DNA of 64,000 nt from the NCBI GenBank assembly GCA_934232895.1, contig CAKQGH010000004.1:1-64000 (forward strand). The letters are read 5' to 3'. Below, one piece after another: positions 18,729-27,070 of this stretch. The stretch comes from an uncultured Alphaproteobacteria bacterium. Lineage in GTDB: Bacteria; Pseudomonadota; Alphaproteobacteria; Rs-D84. Both the position numbers and the translations under genes were made by a program. The notes below the pieces were generated by a model. The model worked only from the letters and a program-made list of their open reading frames with translations, searched no databases and was not told the DNA's origin. The first letter of the stretch is position 1, and each line of letters begins with the position of its first letter.

Positions 18729-18986
18729 TTTTCCCCTTCGCCAAGCGAAGGGGAATTTAGACCGCAACGACCACATAGCTAAATCCCCTTCTGGCGAGCC
18801 AGGGCGCCGGGCACACGCCCGGCGGGGTAGTTATTTTTTGAAACTTTGTGCAACATTACGCACTCTCAAGACCACCCCGGCCGTTGGCCACCCCGACCCG
18901 GGTCCCACAAAATTTCCAATTTTGTGGGTGGTTCCCGGAGGGGAACTGAGTCCGCGACGATATTATGGGGCACAGCATAAAAAGAA

Positions 18987-19161
18987 TTGTCATCCCCGCG
19001 CAGGCGGGGATAGGGTCTTAAAAATTGCCGCTGTCCGTTGTTGTACAATATTTGGCAAATGGTGGTGTATACCAATATTACCGTATACCGCAACATTCTG
19101 TGTTTGGCTCGTTGTCACTCGCACTGCATAGTCCCTATTCCTGCCTACGCAGGAATGACAA
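18987..19161. mobile_element. MITE-like element, copy 1 (175 bp)
   Basis: Ends are related in inverted orientation: the left end starts TTGTCATCCCC and the right end finishes GGAATGACAA. The body, including TACCAATATTACCGTAT and TGTGTTTGGCTCGTTGTCAC, is nearly identical to 31533-31707, which is also 175 bp. It is non-coding. The left end differs from copy 2 at several positions, yet remains self-complementary (ATCCCCGC/GCGGGGAT). Confidence 0.65.
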
Positions 19162-19294
19162 TTTTGGGCTCGCGTTACTCGCTGCATTTTTATGACCTGG
19201 ATCCCGAGGACACCACCCACAAAATCTGACGATTTTGCGGGGCCCGGACAAGCCACGGGATGACAAGACCTTTATTCTCAAAACTTTATCACTC

Positions 19295-19353
19295 TATCAC
19301 TTATTCACTTTATCACTTATTCACTTTATCACTTATTCACTTTATCACTTATT
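19295..19353. repeat. 16-bp tandem repeat, about 3.7 copies
   Basis: The unit TATCACTTATTCACTT is repeated head to tail at 19295, 19311 and 19327, plus a partial copy. Related single copies occur at 8916-8945 and 52375-52395. Confidence 0.85.
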
Positions 19354-19604
19354 TTATACCACTACCCCGTCCGCTACGCGTCCACCCCTTCGCCAAGCGA
19401 AGGGGAATTTATCCCGCGACAAAGATACAGAACACAGCATAAAAAGAATTGTCATCCCGGTGCTTGACACCGGGATCCAGGTTATTGGTGTTGTCCGCCA
19501 ACGGCGGACACATTCTTTGAACTTTGCACTTTGAACTCTGAACTTTTTAGCAACGCGCCAAATGGCGCGCTATCTATTCTCTATTATCTATTCTCTATGC
19601 TCTA

Positions 19605-19630
19605 AAAAATGCCCCGGTGGGGCATTTTTA
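19605..19630 (-). terminator. Terminator of rlmE
   Basis: ATGCCCC GGT GGGGCAT hairpin (19610-19626) with a T-run on the minus strand, overlapping the end of rlmE. Confidence 0.8.
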
Positions 19631-20287
19631 TCCACGGAATCCCGTGGCGACGATAAACATTTCCACACTGTCCGCACGCGATGCCGGCGGTTTAATATGA
19701 TGCACGGTTTCAAAACGCTGTTTAATCTGGCGAATCAGTTCGCCGGTTGTGCCGCCGGTAAACGATTTCGCGACAAATGTTCCGCCCGGTTTCAGTGCGC
19801 GACACGCGAAATCAAACGCATATTCCAACAATACCATTTGGCGCAAGTGGTCGGTCTTTTTATGTCCCACCGTGTTCGGCGCCATATCGGACAGCACCAC
19901 ATCCACCGTGCCGCGCCCAGCGGCGTCGGCCGGCAAATTTAGTTTTTCCACCAACCAATCCAGTGCGGCATCGGTTGTAAAATCGCCTTGGTAAAATTCC
20001 ACACCCGGAATTGGTGTAATTTCCAATAAATCCATTGCAAACACACGCGACCGCGGATATGTGCGCACAACATATTGTGTCCACGAACCCGGCGCCGCGC
20101 CCAGGTCAACAACAACCTGGCCATTTTTCAAGAAATGGTATTTTTCGTCCATTTCTATCAATTTATACGCCGCCCGCGCACGATACCCATCGCGATGTGC
20201 GCGCGCCACATAGGGGTCAGACGCCTGGCGTTGCAGCCATGCGACCGACGATTTATGTGCAGCAATTTTTTTATTCAGTATCTTCAT
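19628..20287 (-). CDS. rlmE: 23S rRNA 2'-O-methyltransferase (FtsJ family)
   Basis: 219 residues. RlmE methylates the ribose of U2552 in the 23S A-loop. Visible are the catalytic lysine near RARAAYKLIEMDEKY, the SAM motif VVDLGAAPGSWTQYV, the catalytic aspartate in VLSDMAPNTVGHK and the second lysine in TFVAKSFTGG. Start at 20287 (MKILNKK). It is preceded on the same strand by an 88-residue hypothetical gene and the SRP M-domain-like gene. Confidence 0.93.
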   Translation of the reverse strand: MKILNKKIAAHKSSVAWLQRQASDPYVARAHRDGYRARAAYKLIEMDEKYHFLKNGQVVVDLGAAPGSWTQYVVRTYPRSRVFAMDLLEITPIPGVEFYQGDFTTDAALDWLVEKLNLPADAAGRGTVDVVLSDMAPNTVGHKKTDHLRQMVLLEYAFDFACRALKPGGTFVAKSFTGGTTGELIRQIKQRFETVHHIKPPASRADSVEMFIVATGFRG

Positions 20288-20348
20288 ATTATTGTCATTC
20301 CGCAGAGCCCGTTTGCGTCCGTGGGGCGCACCGCCCCGTGCGCGGGCC

Positions 20349-20615
20349 CTAGCGTGCGTGCTGTTCGTTCATACGGCGAACATAATCACGGTGCAAAATT
20401 TGGGCCGCGCGTGCCGCGCCGCCATAGATAACATCTGTGCGATCATCATCCGAATCGGTCACAATATGACGCGTGCCGTGGTGTTCGTATTCAACATCAA
20501 ACGCATATTCAACCACCAATTCTTCGCCACGGTATCCCTTGGGCACCATAATGGCCTGGACCGGCGAGACGCTTTTAATATCCCAATTAAATATTTTTTT
20601 CAAATTTATGTGCAT
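20349..20615 (-). CDS. Hypothetical protein (88 aa)
   Basis: Unrecognised. It begins MHINLKKIFNWDIKSVSPVQ and is rich in charged residues, with a central beta-type segment (GEELVVEYAFDVEYEHHG) and a C-terminal helix (AARAAQILHRDYVRRMN). No signal peptide or membrane span, so cytoplasmic. AAGGGAAT precedes its ATG, and it begins one base after the stop of the M-domain-like gene, so the two are likely translated together. Confidence 0.65.
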   Translation of the reverse strand: MHINLKKIFNWDIKSVSPVQAIMVPKGYRGEELVVEYAFDVEYEHHGTRHIVTDSDDDRTDVIYGGAARAAQILHRDYVRRMNEQHAR

Positions 20616-20616
20616 T

Positions 20617-21126
20617 TTACTGATTCCCTTGCTTTTTCATTTTTTCCATTATCGCCTCCATACCGCCCATACGTTGAACCAGGGCCATTTGTTGGCGCAT
20701 TTTCGCATATTGTTTGATAATGTGTTCAACATCGCGCACCGTGCAACCCGCGGTTTCAGCAATGCGAGCCTTGGCATTGGCAAAAACCTTGTCCGGTTCG
20801 GCGCGTTCGGCGGGGGTCATGGCTTCCAGAATCTTTATCTGGGCATCGACACTGCCATCTTTGATTTTTTCTTTCATGGCCGCAACCGCGCCGGACATTC
20901 CCGGCACCATTTTCAACAGGCCGCTGAAATTGCTCATTTTTTTAATTTGTTTCAACTGGGCCAGCATATCGTTCATATCAAATTGACCCGACATCATACG
21001 CTGGGCGGTTTCCTTCATCCCAGATGGAATTTTATCCTCTATCTGCTTGGCCTGGGCGGCGGCGTTATTTGCATCGGCCGGCGTGGCGGCGACATTCTCG
21101 CGTTTCTTTTTTCCAAATCCGAACAT
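20617..21126 (-). CDS. Stand-alone SRP54/Ffh M-domain-like protein
   Basis: 169 residues matching only the C-terminal methionine-rich M domain of Ffh. SGQFDMNDMLAQLKQIKKM, LLKMVPGM, LEAMTPAERAEPDKV and CTVRDVEHIIKQYAKMRQQM align in order with the Ffh segments for the finger loop, the RNA-binding helices and the final helix. The N-terminal NG GTPase domain is absent, replaced by about 25 residues starting MFGFGKKKREN. The RNA-binding motif of Ffh (SRKRRIA followed by GSG or GCG) is changed to NAKARIAETAG, losing key arginines and a glycine. AGGAG (21133-21137) precedes the ATG, so this is a real gene rather than a broken ffh. Role unknown. Confidence 0.8.
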   Translation of the reverse strand: MFGFGKKKRENVAATPADANNAAAQAKQIEDKIPSGMKETAQRMMSGQFDMNDMLAQLKQIKKMSNFSGLLKMVPGMSGAVAAMKEKIKDGSVDAQIKILEAMTPAERAEPDKVFANAKARIAETAGCTVRDVEHIIKQYAKMRQQMALVQRMGGMEAIMEKMKKQGNQ

Positions 21127-21141
21127 TTTTCACTCCTTGTT

Positions 21142-24015
21142 TTATTTTTTTTTGATTGTGGCATTTTTGGCCGCTTTGTCAAGGTATCTGTGCAGGTATT
21201 TTCCCGTCAATGATTCTGGAACCGCGGCAACCTGTTCCGGTGTGCCGGTCGCAATCACACGCCCACCGCCGGCACCACCGGTCGGTCCCAAATCAATTAC
21301 CCAATCGGCCGTTTTAATCACATCCAGGTTGTGTTCAATAACGATAACCGTGTTTCCGGCATCAACCAATTCATGCAACACCGACAGCAACATTTTAATA
21401 TCCTCGAAATGCAGACCGGTTGTCGGCTCGTCCAAGATATAAATCGTTTGACCCGTGCTGCGCGCCGCCAATTCTTTGGACAATTTGATACGCTGGGCCT
21501 CGCCCCCGGACAGGTCCAATGAACTTTGCCCCAGTTTGATGTAATCCAACCCCACGCGTTTCAGCAATTCCAATTTGCGCGCAATTTGTGGCACATTGAT
21601 GAACAGATGATATGCCTCGTCCACAGTCATATCCAATACATCGGCGATTGATTTGCCCTTGTATTTAACGGCCAGTGTTTCGTCATTATAGCGCGCGCCG
21701 TGGCATTTGTCGCACTCCACATACACATCGGCCAAGAAATTCATTTCAATCTTTATCTGGCCATCGCCCTGGCATGCCTCGCACCGACCGCCCTTGACAT
21801 TAAATGAAAAACGGCCAGATGTGTATCCGCGGGCCTTGGCCTCGGGCAAGCCGGCAAAGAAATCACGAATGTTTGAAAACACGCCGGTGTATGTGGCGGG
21901 GTTGCTGCGCGGGCTGCGCCCGATGGGCGATTGGTCAATATCAACAACCTTGTCCACATTTTCCATACCGCGAATGATGTCGTGCGCCCCCATTTCAATT
22001 TTCGAATTATACAGCGCGCGCATCAATGCCGGATACAATGTATCCAACAACAATGTCGATTTGCCCGACCCCGACACACCCGTCAGTGCGATAAATTTTC
22101 CCAATGGGAATTCAACATCTATGTTTTTCAGGTTGTTTTCGCGCGCCCCGGTAATCGTGATTGATTTGCCGTTGCCGGCGCGACGCTTTTTGGGAACATC
22201 AATCTTGCGTTTGCCGGTCAAGTATTGCGCCGTTAGTGAATCTTTGCATTTCATCACCTGTGCCGGTGTTCCGGCGGCAACAACATTACCACCATTTACC
22301 CCCGCCCCACGACCAATATCGACCAAGTAATCCGCCGCACGCATGGCGTCCTCGTCATGTTCAACAACGATAACCGTGTTATCCTTGTCACGCAGGGTTT
22401 TCAATGTTTCCAGCAATTTGTCATTATCACTTTGGTGCAAGCCAATGGACGGTTCATCCAATACATACAGTACGCCGGACAGGCCACTGCCAATTTGCGA
22501 TGCCAGACGAATACGTTGCGCCTCGCCCCCGGACAGGGTTCCCGCCATACGCGACAATGTTAAATACCCCAGGCCAACATTTTGTAAAAATTGCAGACGC
22601 GATGTAATTTCGCGCAGGATTACGCGCGCGATGTCGTTTTCTTTCTGGGTCAAATGGTTCGGCAAATCTGTGAACCAACGCAGCGAATCATCCACCGCCA
22701 AATCGCACGCATCCATAATATCAAAACCATTGATTTTGACGCACAATGCCTGGATATTCAGGCGTTTGCCGTGGCACATTGGGCACGGCTTTTCCGATTG
22801 GTATTTCGCCAGTTCAGATTTCATCGCCTCGGATTCCGACTCGCGCCAGCGGCGTTCAATGTTCGGGATTACACCCTCGTATGGTTTTTCATAAACGAAT
22901 CCGTTCCAGTTGATTTTAATCGGTTCATCCCCACTGCCATACAAAATCAAATTCTTTTGTTCGGCGGTCAATGTATGCCATGGTTTCGACAACGGAATCT
23001 TGTATTTTTTATGCAACGCATCCAACAGATGGTCGAATTGACTGAGCATACCGCCCCGCGACCATGGCGCAATTGCCCCATCCAAAATCGACTTTGACGG
23101 GTCCGGAATTACCAAATCTGGCGACATATTCAGTTGCACACCCAAACCATCGCACGCCGGGCATGCCCCCAATGGTGCATTAAACGAAAACAGACGCGGT
23201 TCAATTTTCGGCACGGTAAAGCCGCTGACCGGGCACGCATAGTTTTGCGAATATAACACATCCTCGTTCGTGTCCAGGCGACGCACCAATACCGACCCCG
23301 GCACCAGGCGCAACGAACCCTCGAACGAAGAATACATACGACTGCGGAATTCATCCACCGCGTTGCTGTCGGCGTCCGCCGCCGGCATGGCCAAACGGTC
23401 CACAATCACAAATATGTTATGCTTTTTGTTTTTATCCAGTGCCGGCACCGACGCCAAATCGTAAAGTTCACCATCAACAATCGCGCGCTGGTATCCCTGC
23501 TTTATCAAGAATGCAATTTCTTTCTTGTATTCACCCTTGCGCTCGCGGACCAGTGGCGCCATGATGTAAATGCGCGTGCCCGCCGGAATTTTCATGGTCC
23601 AATCAACCATTTCGGCAATAGTCTGCGATTTAATGGGTAACCCCGTCACCGGCGAATGCGGCACCCCAATACGCGCCCACAATAAACGCAGGTAATCGTA
23701 AATCTCGGTCACCGTTCCAACGGTTGAACGTGGGTTTTTCGATGTGGTTTTTTGCTCGATGGAAATTGCCGGGGCCAATCCCTCTATTAAATCAACATCG
23801 GGCTTTTTCTGCATATCCAAAAACTGGCGCGCATACGACGACAGCGATTCAACATAACGACGTTGACCCTCGGCATAAATGGTATTAAATGCCAACGACG
23901 ATTTGCCAGACCCAGACACGCCAGTAAAGACCACCAATTTGTTTTTTGGTATGTCCAGATCAATATTTTTAAGATTATTTTCGCGTGCACCGCGAATTTT
24001 TATTATTCCACTCAT
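21142..24015 (-). CDS. uvrA: Excinuclease ABC subunit A
   Basis: 957 residues, full length. UvrA recognises damaged DNA in nucleotide excision repair and loads UvrB. Two ABC cassettes are visible: P-loops GVSGSGKSSLAF and GVSGSGKSTLLL, and signature motifs LSGGEAQRIRLA and LSGGEAQRIKLS with VLDEPSIGLH and ILDEPTTGLH. Zinc-finger cysteines occur in CPACDGLG and in CEACQGDG...CDKCHG. It has no ribosome binding site; its -10 box ends eight bases before the ATG. Confidence 0.97.
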   Translation of the reverse strand: MSGIIKIRGARENNLKNIDLDIPKNKLVVFTGVSGSGKSSLAFNTIYAEGQRRYVESLSSYARQFLDMQKKPDVDLIEGLAPAISIEQKTTSKNPRSTVGTVTEIYDYLRLLWARIGVPHSPVTGLPIKSQTIAEMVDWTMKIPAGTRIYIMAPLVRERKGEYKKEIAFLIKQGYQRAIVDGELYDLASVPALDKNKKHNIFVIVDRLAMPAADADSNAVDEFRSRMYSSFEGSLRLVPGSVLVRRLDTNEDVLYSQNYACPVSGFTVPKIEPRLFSFNAPLGACPACDGLGVQLNMSPDLVIPDPSKSILDGAIAPWSRGGMLSQFDHLLDALHKKYKIPLSKPWHTLTAEQKNLILYGSGDEPIKINWNGFVYEKPYEGVIPNIERRWRESESEAMKSELAKYQSEKPCPMCHGKRLNIQALCVKINGFDIMDACDLAVDDSLRWFTDLPNHLTQKENDIARVILREITSRLQFLQNVGLGYLTLSRMAGTLSGGEAQRIRLASQIGSGLSGVLYVLDEPSIGLHQSDNDKLLETLKTLRDKDNTVIVVEHDEDAMRAADYLVDIGRGAGVNGGNVVAAGTPAQVMKCKDSLTAQYLTGKRKIDVPKKRRAGNGKSITITGARENNLKNIDVEFPLGKFIALTGVSGSGKSTLLLDTLYPALMRALYNSKIEMGAHDIIRGMENVDKVVDIDQSPIGRSPRSNPATYTGVFSNIRDFFAGLPEAKARGYTSGRFSFNVKGGRCEACQGDGQIKIEMNFLADVYVECDKCHGARYNDETLAVKYKGKSIADVLDMTVDEAYHLFINVPQIARKLELLKRVGLDYIKLGQSSLDLSGGEAQRIKLSKELAARSTGQTIYILDEPTTGLHFEDIKMLLSVLHELVDAGNTVIVIEHNLDVIKTADWVIDLGPTGGAGGGRVIATGTPEQVAAVPESLTGKYLHRYLDKAAKNATIKKK

Positions 24016-24022
24016 AGTAGTC

Positions 24023-24050
24023 GATATAGATAATTTGTCGCGATTTTCAA
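24023..24050 (-). promoter_or_regulatory. Promoter of uvrA
   Basis: Minus strand TTGAAA (24045-24050), 16-base spacer, TATATC (24023-24028), seven bases to the ATG. This predicts a leaderless uvrA mRNA. Confidence 0.55.
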
Positions 24051-24056
24051 TACAAA

Positions 24057-24076
24057 GGGCGAAAATTCTTTCGCCC
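24057..24076 (-). terminator. Weak terminator after rodZ-like gene
   Basis: GGGCGAAA / TTTCGCCC stem, with only three T after it on the minus strand. Confidence 0.4.
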
Positions 24077-24088
24077 CTGTGAATTTAT

Positions 24089-24943
24089 TTAATTGGCCGA
24101 TGCCATCAATTTGTCAGGGTTCAATGAAATCCCAGATTTACGGGTGTGGTCCGCCCCCGCGCGCGGTGCCAATTTGCCACCGACCCAAATATCAATGCCG
24201 CCGGCATTACCAAAAGTCGCCTTTTGATTCTGGGCCGCCGATACATAGTACACATCACCCGGCACCAGGACACGGCTGAACACGGTGTTGCCACGCGCAT
24301 CTTCGACCTTGACCCAGGATTCATCTATCGCCTGCAAAACCACGGTGCCCTTGGCACGATTGTCGGCGCCAAAACGTTCGCGAACGGCAACTGTGAATTT
24401 CGGCTCAACGGGCGCCTGCTCTGCGGTCACCGCACCATTTGATACAACGGTTGTATCGGTTTCCGGTTGGTCGCCAGACAATAACGATGCTACCAAAACT
24501 ATGACCAAAATCAGCGCGACCATACCCGCCGCAAACCATTTCCAATGAACGCGCACGAACGCCCACAGGTGTTGAAACCATGCGCGCAATGTCTGACCAC
24601 GTCCCGCACACGCACATGCGGCACCATCATCGGCGGCGTCATCTTTATCTGAATGCGCCTGGCATTCACCAGACAGCCCCATTTCGCGCTTTAACTTTGC
24701 AACGATTTCATCCGGATCCAATCCCAATTCCATGGCGTAATTACGAGCAAAACCCAAAATATAGACCGGCTCCGGAATCACATTGTAATTGCCGTCTTCC
24801 AGTGCCTGTAAAAATTCCTCGCGAATACACAACTGCTTTGCGATGGTTGGAATTTCGCGTTTGCGGCGACCGGTTGTGCGCGCGTTGCGCAGCATTTCGC
24901 CCGCGGTAATTTCCAACTGTGGTAAAGTATTATTTTCATTCAT
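24089..24943 (-). CDS. rodZ: RodZ-like cell-shape protein
   Basis: 284 residues with the RodZ layout: an N-terminal cytoplasmic helix-turn-helix (GEMLRNARTTGRRKREIPTIAKQL, continuing to PEPVYILGFARNYAMELGLD), a linker, one membrane span near residues 140-158 (WFAAGMVALILVIVLVASLL) and a periplasmic DUF4115-type domain (VVLQAIDESWVKVEDARG, VLVPGDVYYV, IDIWVGGK). RodZ links MreB filaments to the wall elongation machinery. It lies between dusB and uvrA on the same strand, with short gaps. Confidence 0.88.
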   Translation of the reverse strand: MNENNTLPQLEITAGEMLRNARTTGRRKREIPTIAKQLCIREEFLQALEDGNYNVIPEPVYILGFARNYAMELGLDPDEIVAKLKREMGLSGECQAHSDKDDAADDGAACACAGRGQTLRAWFQHLWAFVRVHWKWFAAGMVALILVIVLVASLLSGDQPETDTTVVSNGAVTAEQAPVEPKFTVAVRERFGADNRAKGTVVLQAIDESWVKVEDARGNTVFSRVLVPGDVYYVSAAQNQKATFGNAGGIDIWVGGKLAPRAGADHTRKSGISLNPDKLMASAN

Positions 24944-24968
24944 AGTTGTTTTTCCTTGTTATGCACTA

Positions 24969-25901
24969 TCATAAACCTATATTTTCCAGGTCGCAACCCC
25001 AAAATTCACGAATTGCATCACGCAGTGCATCCGCATCGGTAATTTGGTTTACCCATATGCGAAAACCCGCCGAATTTGGACGCCCCGCCGAATACCATGC
25101 GGCATGTTTCCGAAACATGGGCACCGCCACCGCCGCGCCATAGTATTCGATTGCATATTCCAAATGTTGCAACACCACACGCCCGACATTGTCCGGTGCG
25201 CATTCGCGCCCCGCAATTTGCCCCAGCACCCATGGCCGCCCCAACATTGCACGCCCAATCATCACACCCGCATAGCCCAAATTTTCCATGTCGGCGGCAT
25301 CCGCCGCGGTTGCAATATCACCATTTGCAATAATCGGAATCGGCGCGTCCGAAACATCGGGATGCACCGCCGGGCCAACATATAATTGGGCCCGTGTCCG
25401 CCCATGCAATGTTGCAAACCGAACCCCAGAATCCGCGGCAATATGTACCAGTTCACACCAATCACGATGCGCATCGTCCCACCCCAGTCGGGTTTTGACC
25501 GACACCGGAATATCAACCGCGCGCACCACCGCCGCCATTATTTTACCGGCCAACGCATGGTCCCGCATCAGGTACGCCCCCGCCCCGGCACGCGTTGCAA
25601 CCTTGGGCACAGGACAGCCCATATTTATATCAATCCACCGCGCACCCGCGTCCTGTAAAATACGCGCCGCGTCGGCCATTAAATTCACATCGGCACCAAA
25701 AATCTGGGCACCTATGGGCCCCTCATCATCATATCGGTCGAAATTGCGCGGACAATTTTTATGTGCCGCAACCAACGAATGGCACGAAATCATTTCCGTC
25801 ACCAGCGGTGCATTTGGTGCAAACGCGCGCAAGACCCGCCGAAACGGCCGGTCGGTAATTCCCGCCAATGGTGCAGCAAAAATTTGATTATCACTAAACA
25901 T
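24969..25901 (-). CDS. dusB: tRNA-dihydrouridine synthase (DusB type)
   Basis: 310 residues from MFSDNQIFAAPLAGITD (25901). Dus enzymes reduce uridine in the tRNA D loop with FMN. The catalytic cysteine is in DINMGCPVPKV, the FMN-binding segments are APLAGITDRPFR and IANGDIATAADA, and VSVKTRLGW and LHGRTRAQLYVG are typical. The longer open frame upstream (to 26048) overlaps the divergent ftsB-like gene and is rejected. Start codon and divergent promoter are within 20 bases of each other. Confidence 0.93.
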   Translation of the reverse strand: MFSDNQIFAAPLAGITDRPFRRVLRAFAPNAPLVTEMISCHSLVAAHKNCPRNFDRYDDEGPIGAQIFGADVNLMADAARILQDAGARWIDINMGCPVPKVATRAGAGAYLMRDHALAGKIMAAVVRAVDIPVSVKTRLGWDDAHRDWCELVHIAADSGVRFATLHGRTRAQLYVGPAVHPDVSDAPIPIIANGDIATAADAADMENLGYAGVMIGRAMLGRPWVLGQIAGRECAPDNVGRVVLQHLEYAIEYYGAAVAVPMFRKHAAWYSAGRPNSAGFRIWVNQITDADALRDAIREFWGCDLENIGL

Positions 25902-25913
25902 TTGTGATATAAT
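25884..25913 (+). promoter_or_regulatory. Promoter of ftsB-like gene
   Basis: TTGATT (25884-25889), 18-base spacer, TATAAT (25908-25913), then seven bases to ATG 25921. The box overlaps an upstream ATG (25912), which argues that 25921 is the true start and that the mRNA is leaderless. Confidence 0.6.
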
Positions 25914-25920
25914 GGCACCG

Positions 25921-26247
25921 ATGAAGGAAAAAATCAAAAATTTCTTTGGGTTTATTGGGCGCGCCTGGGATGCCAGTTGGCGCGGCAAAATCGGCGTTTT
26001 AATGGTCGCATTTGCGCTGTTTATGTTTGTACGCATATTTTGGGGCACGGTGAATGTTCAGCGGTTTATTGTAAATATATGGCGCCTGGATGTCGAGCAA
26101 ACCGAATTGGCGACCCAGCGCGAAAAACTGGACGCCATAAACCGCCACATTGAATTATTACAATCGGCCAGCCCCGATTATGTCCAGGAACTGGGGTTGA
26201 AATACCTGAACATTGGTGACCCAAAATTCAAGATTTTGAAAATATAG
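25921..26247 (+). CDS. FtsB/DivIC-like septum formation initiator
   Basis: 108 residues from MKEKIKNFFGF. One membrane span (about residues 24-43) is followed by a predicted coiled coil (LDVEQTELATQREKLDAINRHIELLQSA) and a short C-terminal tail containing YVQELGLKYLNIGDPKF. This is the layout of FtsB/DivIC proteins, which bridge FtsL and FtsQ in the divisome. It is a stand-alone gene with its own promoter and terminator; eno, the common neighbour of ftsB, is elsewhere in the window (42834). Confidence 0.78.
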   Translation: MKEKIKNFFGFIGRAWDASWRGKIGVLMVAFALFMFVRIFWGTVNVQRFIVNIWRLDVEQTELATQREKLDAINRHIELLQSASPDYVQELGLKYLNIGDPKFKILKI

Positions 26248-26253
26248 CCATTA

Positions 26254-26283
26254 AAAATCCCCGCACTTGCGGGGGTTTTTTTA
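26254..26283. terminator. Bidirectional terminator (ftsB-like / tspO)
   Basis: CCCCGC ACTT GCGGGG hairpin with A- and T-runs on both sides, between convergent genes. Confidence 0.88.
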
Positions 26284-26754
26284 ATTCAACAAAATAATCA
26301 TAACATTCAGGTATGTCGCAAACAGCATCCATAATAAATATGGCCACAGTAAATACGACGCCCATTTGTCGAAAACATGAAACGCACTCATCATCCAAAT
26401 GGTAATGCCAATCAGACCGATTAAAACTATCAATGCCGCACCTGCCAAATGCAGTCCAAAGAACATATACGACCACATTGCATTCAACACCATTTGAACC
26501 AAAAACAGCAAGTATGCCGGCGTTTTCGAACGGCGTGTTTTGTCGTTGCGTATGACCAAGAATAACGCCACACCAATCAATGCGTATAATATCGTCCACG
26601 CCAGCGCAAACACCCACCCATCGGGCGTCAGTACCGATTTGCTCAACGCATTATACCAAACATCGGACGGCCCATGTGGTGAAAACATGGCACCAATAAC
26701 ACCGGGAATAAACGCCAACACCATGGCCAAAATAAATTGAAATACGCGTCGCAT
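26281..26754 (-). CDS. tspO: TspO/MBR family membrane protein
   Basis: 157 residues from MRRVFQFILAM with AAGGAG upstream. Five hydrophobic helices and the family residues PDGWVFALAWTILYALIGVAL and LNAMWSYMFFGLHLAGAAL are seen. TspO proteins bind porphyrins and cholesterol-like ligands and act in tetrapyrrole or stress signalling; the role here is inferred only from the family. Monocistronic, just upstream of tRNA-Arg on the other strand. Confidence 0.88.
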   Translation of the reverse strand: MRRVFQFILAMVLAFIPGVIGAMFSPHGPSDVWYNALSKSVLTPDGWVFALAWTILYALIGVALFLVIRNDKTRRSKTPAYLLFLVQMVLNAMWSYMFFGLHLAGAALIVLIGLIGITIWMMSAFHVFDKWASYLLWPYLLWMLFATYLNVMIILLN

Positions 26755-26848
26755 GTATGCTCTCCTTTGAACTCTGATACCCAAATTATACCGCGCACCC
26801 CGCCCCACCCGCCACAGGAACGATTTCCCGGGCGCATTTATACAAAAC

Positions 26849-26877
26849 TTGAAATTTTCCGAAAGATAGTATAGAAT
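26849..26877 (+). promoter_or_regulatory. Promoter of tRNA-Arg
   Basis: TTGAAA (26849-26854), 17-base spacer, TAGAAT (26872-26877), ending ten bases before the tRNA. Confidence 0.65.
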
Positions 26878-26886
26878 AGCGACCGT

Positions 26887-26963
26887 GCGCCCTTAGCCCA
26901 GCTGGATAGAGCATCGGATTTCTAATCCGCAGGTCGCAGGTTCGAATCCTGCAGGGCGCGCCA
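26887..26963 (+). tRNA. tRNA-Arg(TCT)
   Basis: A complete 77-base cloverleaf with acceptor GCGCCCT/AGGGCGC, D arm, anticodon loop TTTCTAA (anticodon TCT, reads AGA), T arm GCAGG-TTCGAAT-CCTGC and encoded CCA. Confidence 0.96.
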
Positions 26964-26976
26964 GAAATAAAGAATA

Positions 26977-27006
26977 CCCACGGTGCGAAACCGTGGGGAT
27001 TTTTTA
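26977..27006 (+). terminator. Terminator after tRNA-Arg
   Basis: CCCACGGT / ACCGTGGG stem with loop GCGAA and six T. Confidence 0.85.
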
Positions 27007-27070
27007 TTTTGTGCAAGTCTCAGGATTTGAACCTGCGAATAAGCGGTTCGACCCGCCGCAAATTTGCTTA
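27007..27070. repeat. tRNA-fragment-like sequence
   Basis: Contains a T-arm look-alike on the minus strand (CAGG TTCAAAT CCTG) and another on the + strand (GCGGTTCGACC CGC). There is no complete cloverleaf. Similar debris follows tRNA-Pro. Confidence 0.35.

Larger units (their letters stand above)
18729..19604. repeat. Long repeat-filled gap
   Basis: No gene seen. It holds two CCCCTTCGCC/GCGAAGGGG palindromes (18733-18753 and 19385-19405), a 175-bp MITE-like element (18987-19161), a 16-bp tandem repeat (19295-19353), an ATCCCGG/CCGGGAT palindrome near 19453-19482, a GTCCGCC/GGCGGAC palindrome (about 19495-19510), TTTGAAC-type repeats (19515-19548) and TCTATTCTCTAT-type repeats just before the rlmE terminator. 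Confidence 0.65.

Noticed and set aside
19295..19353. CRISPR array
   Set aside because: Direct 16-bp repeats without unique spacers and no cas genes nearby.
27007..27070. A second tRNA after tRNA-Arg
   Set aside because: Only T-arm-like pieces on opposite strands; no acceptor or anticodon stem.
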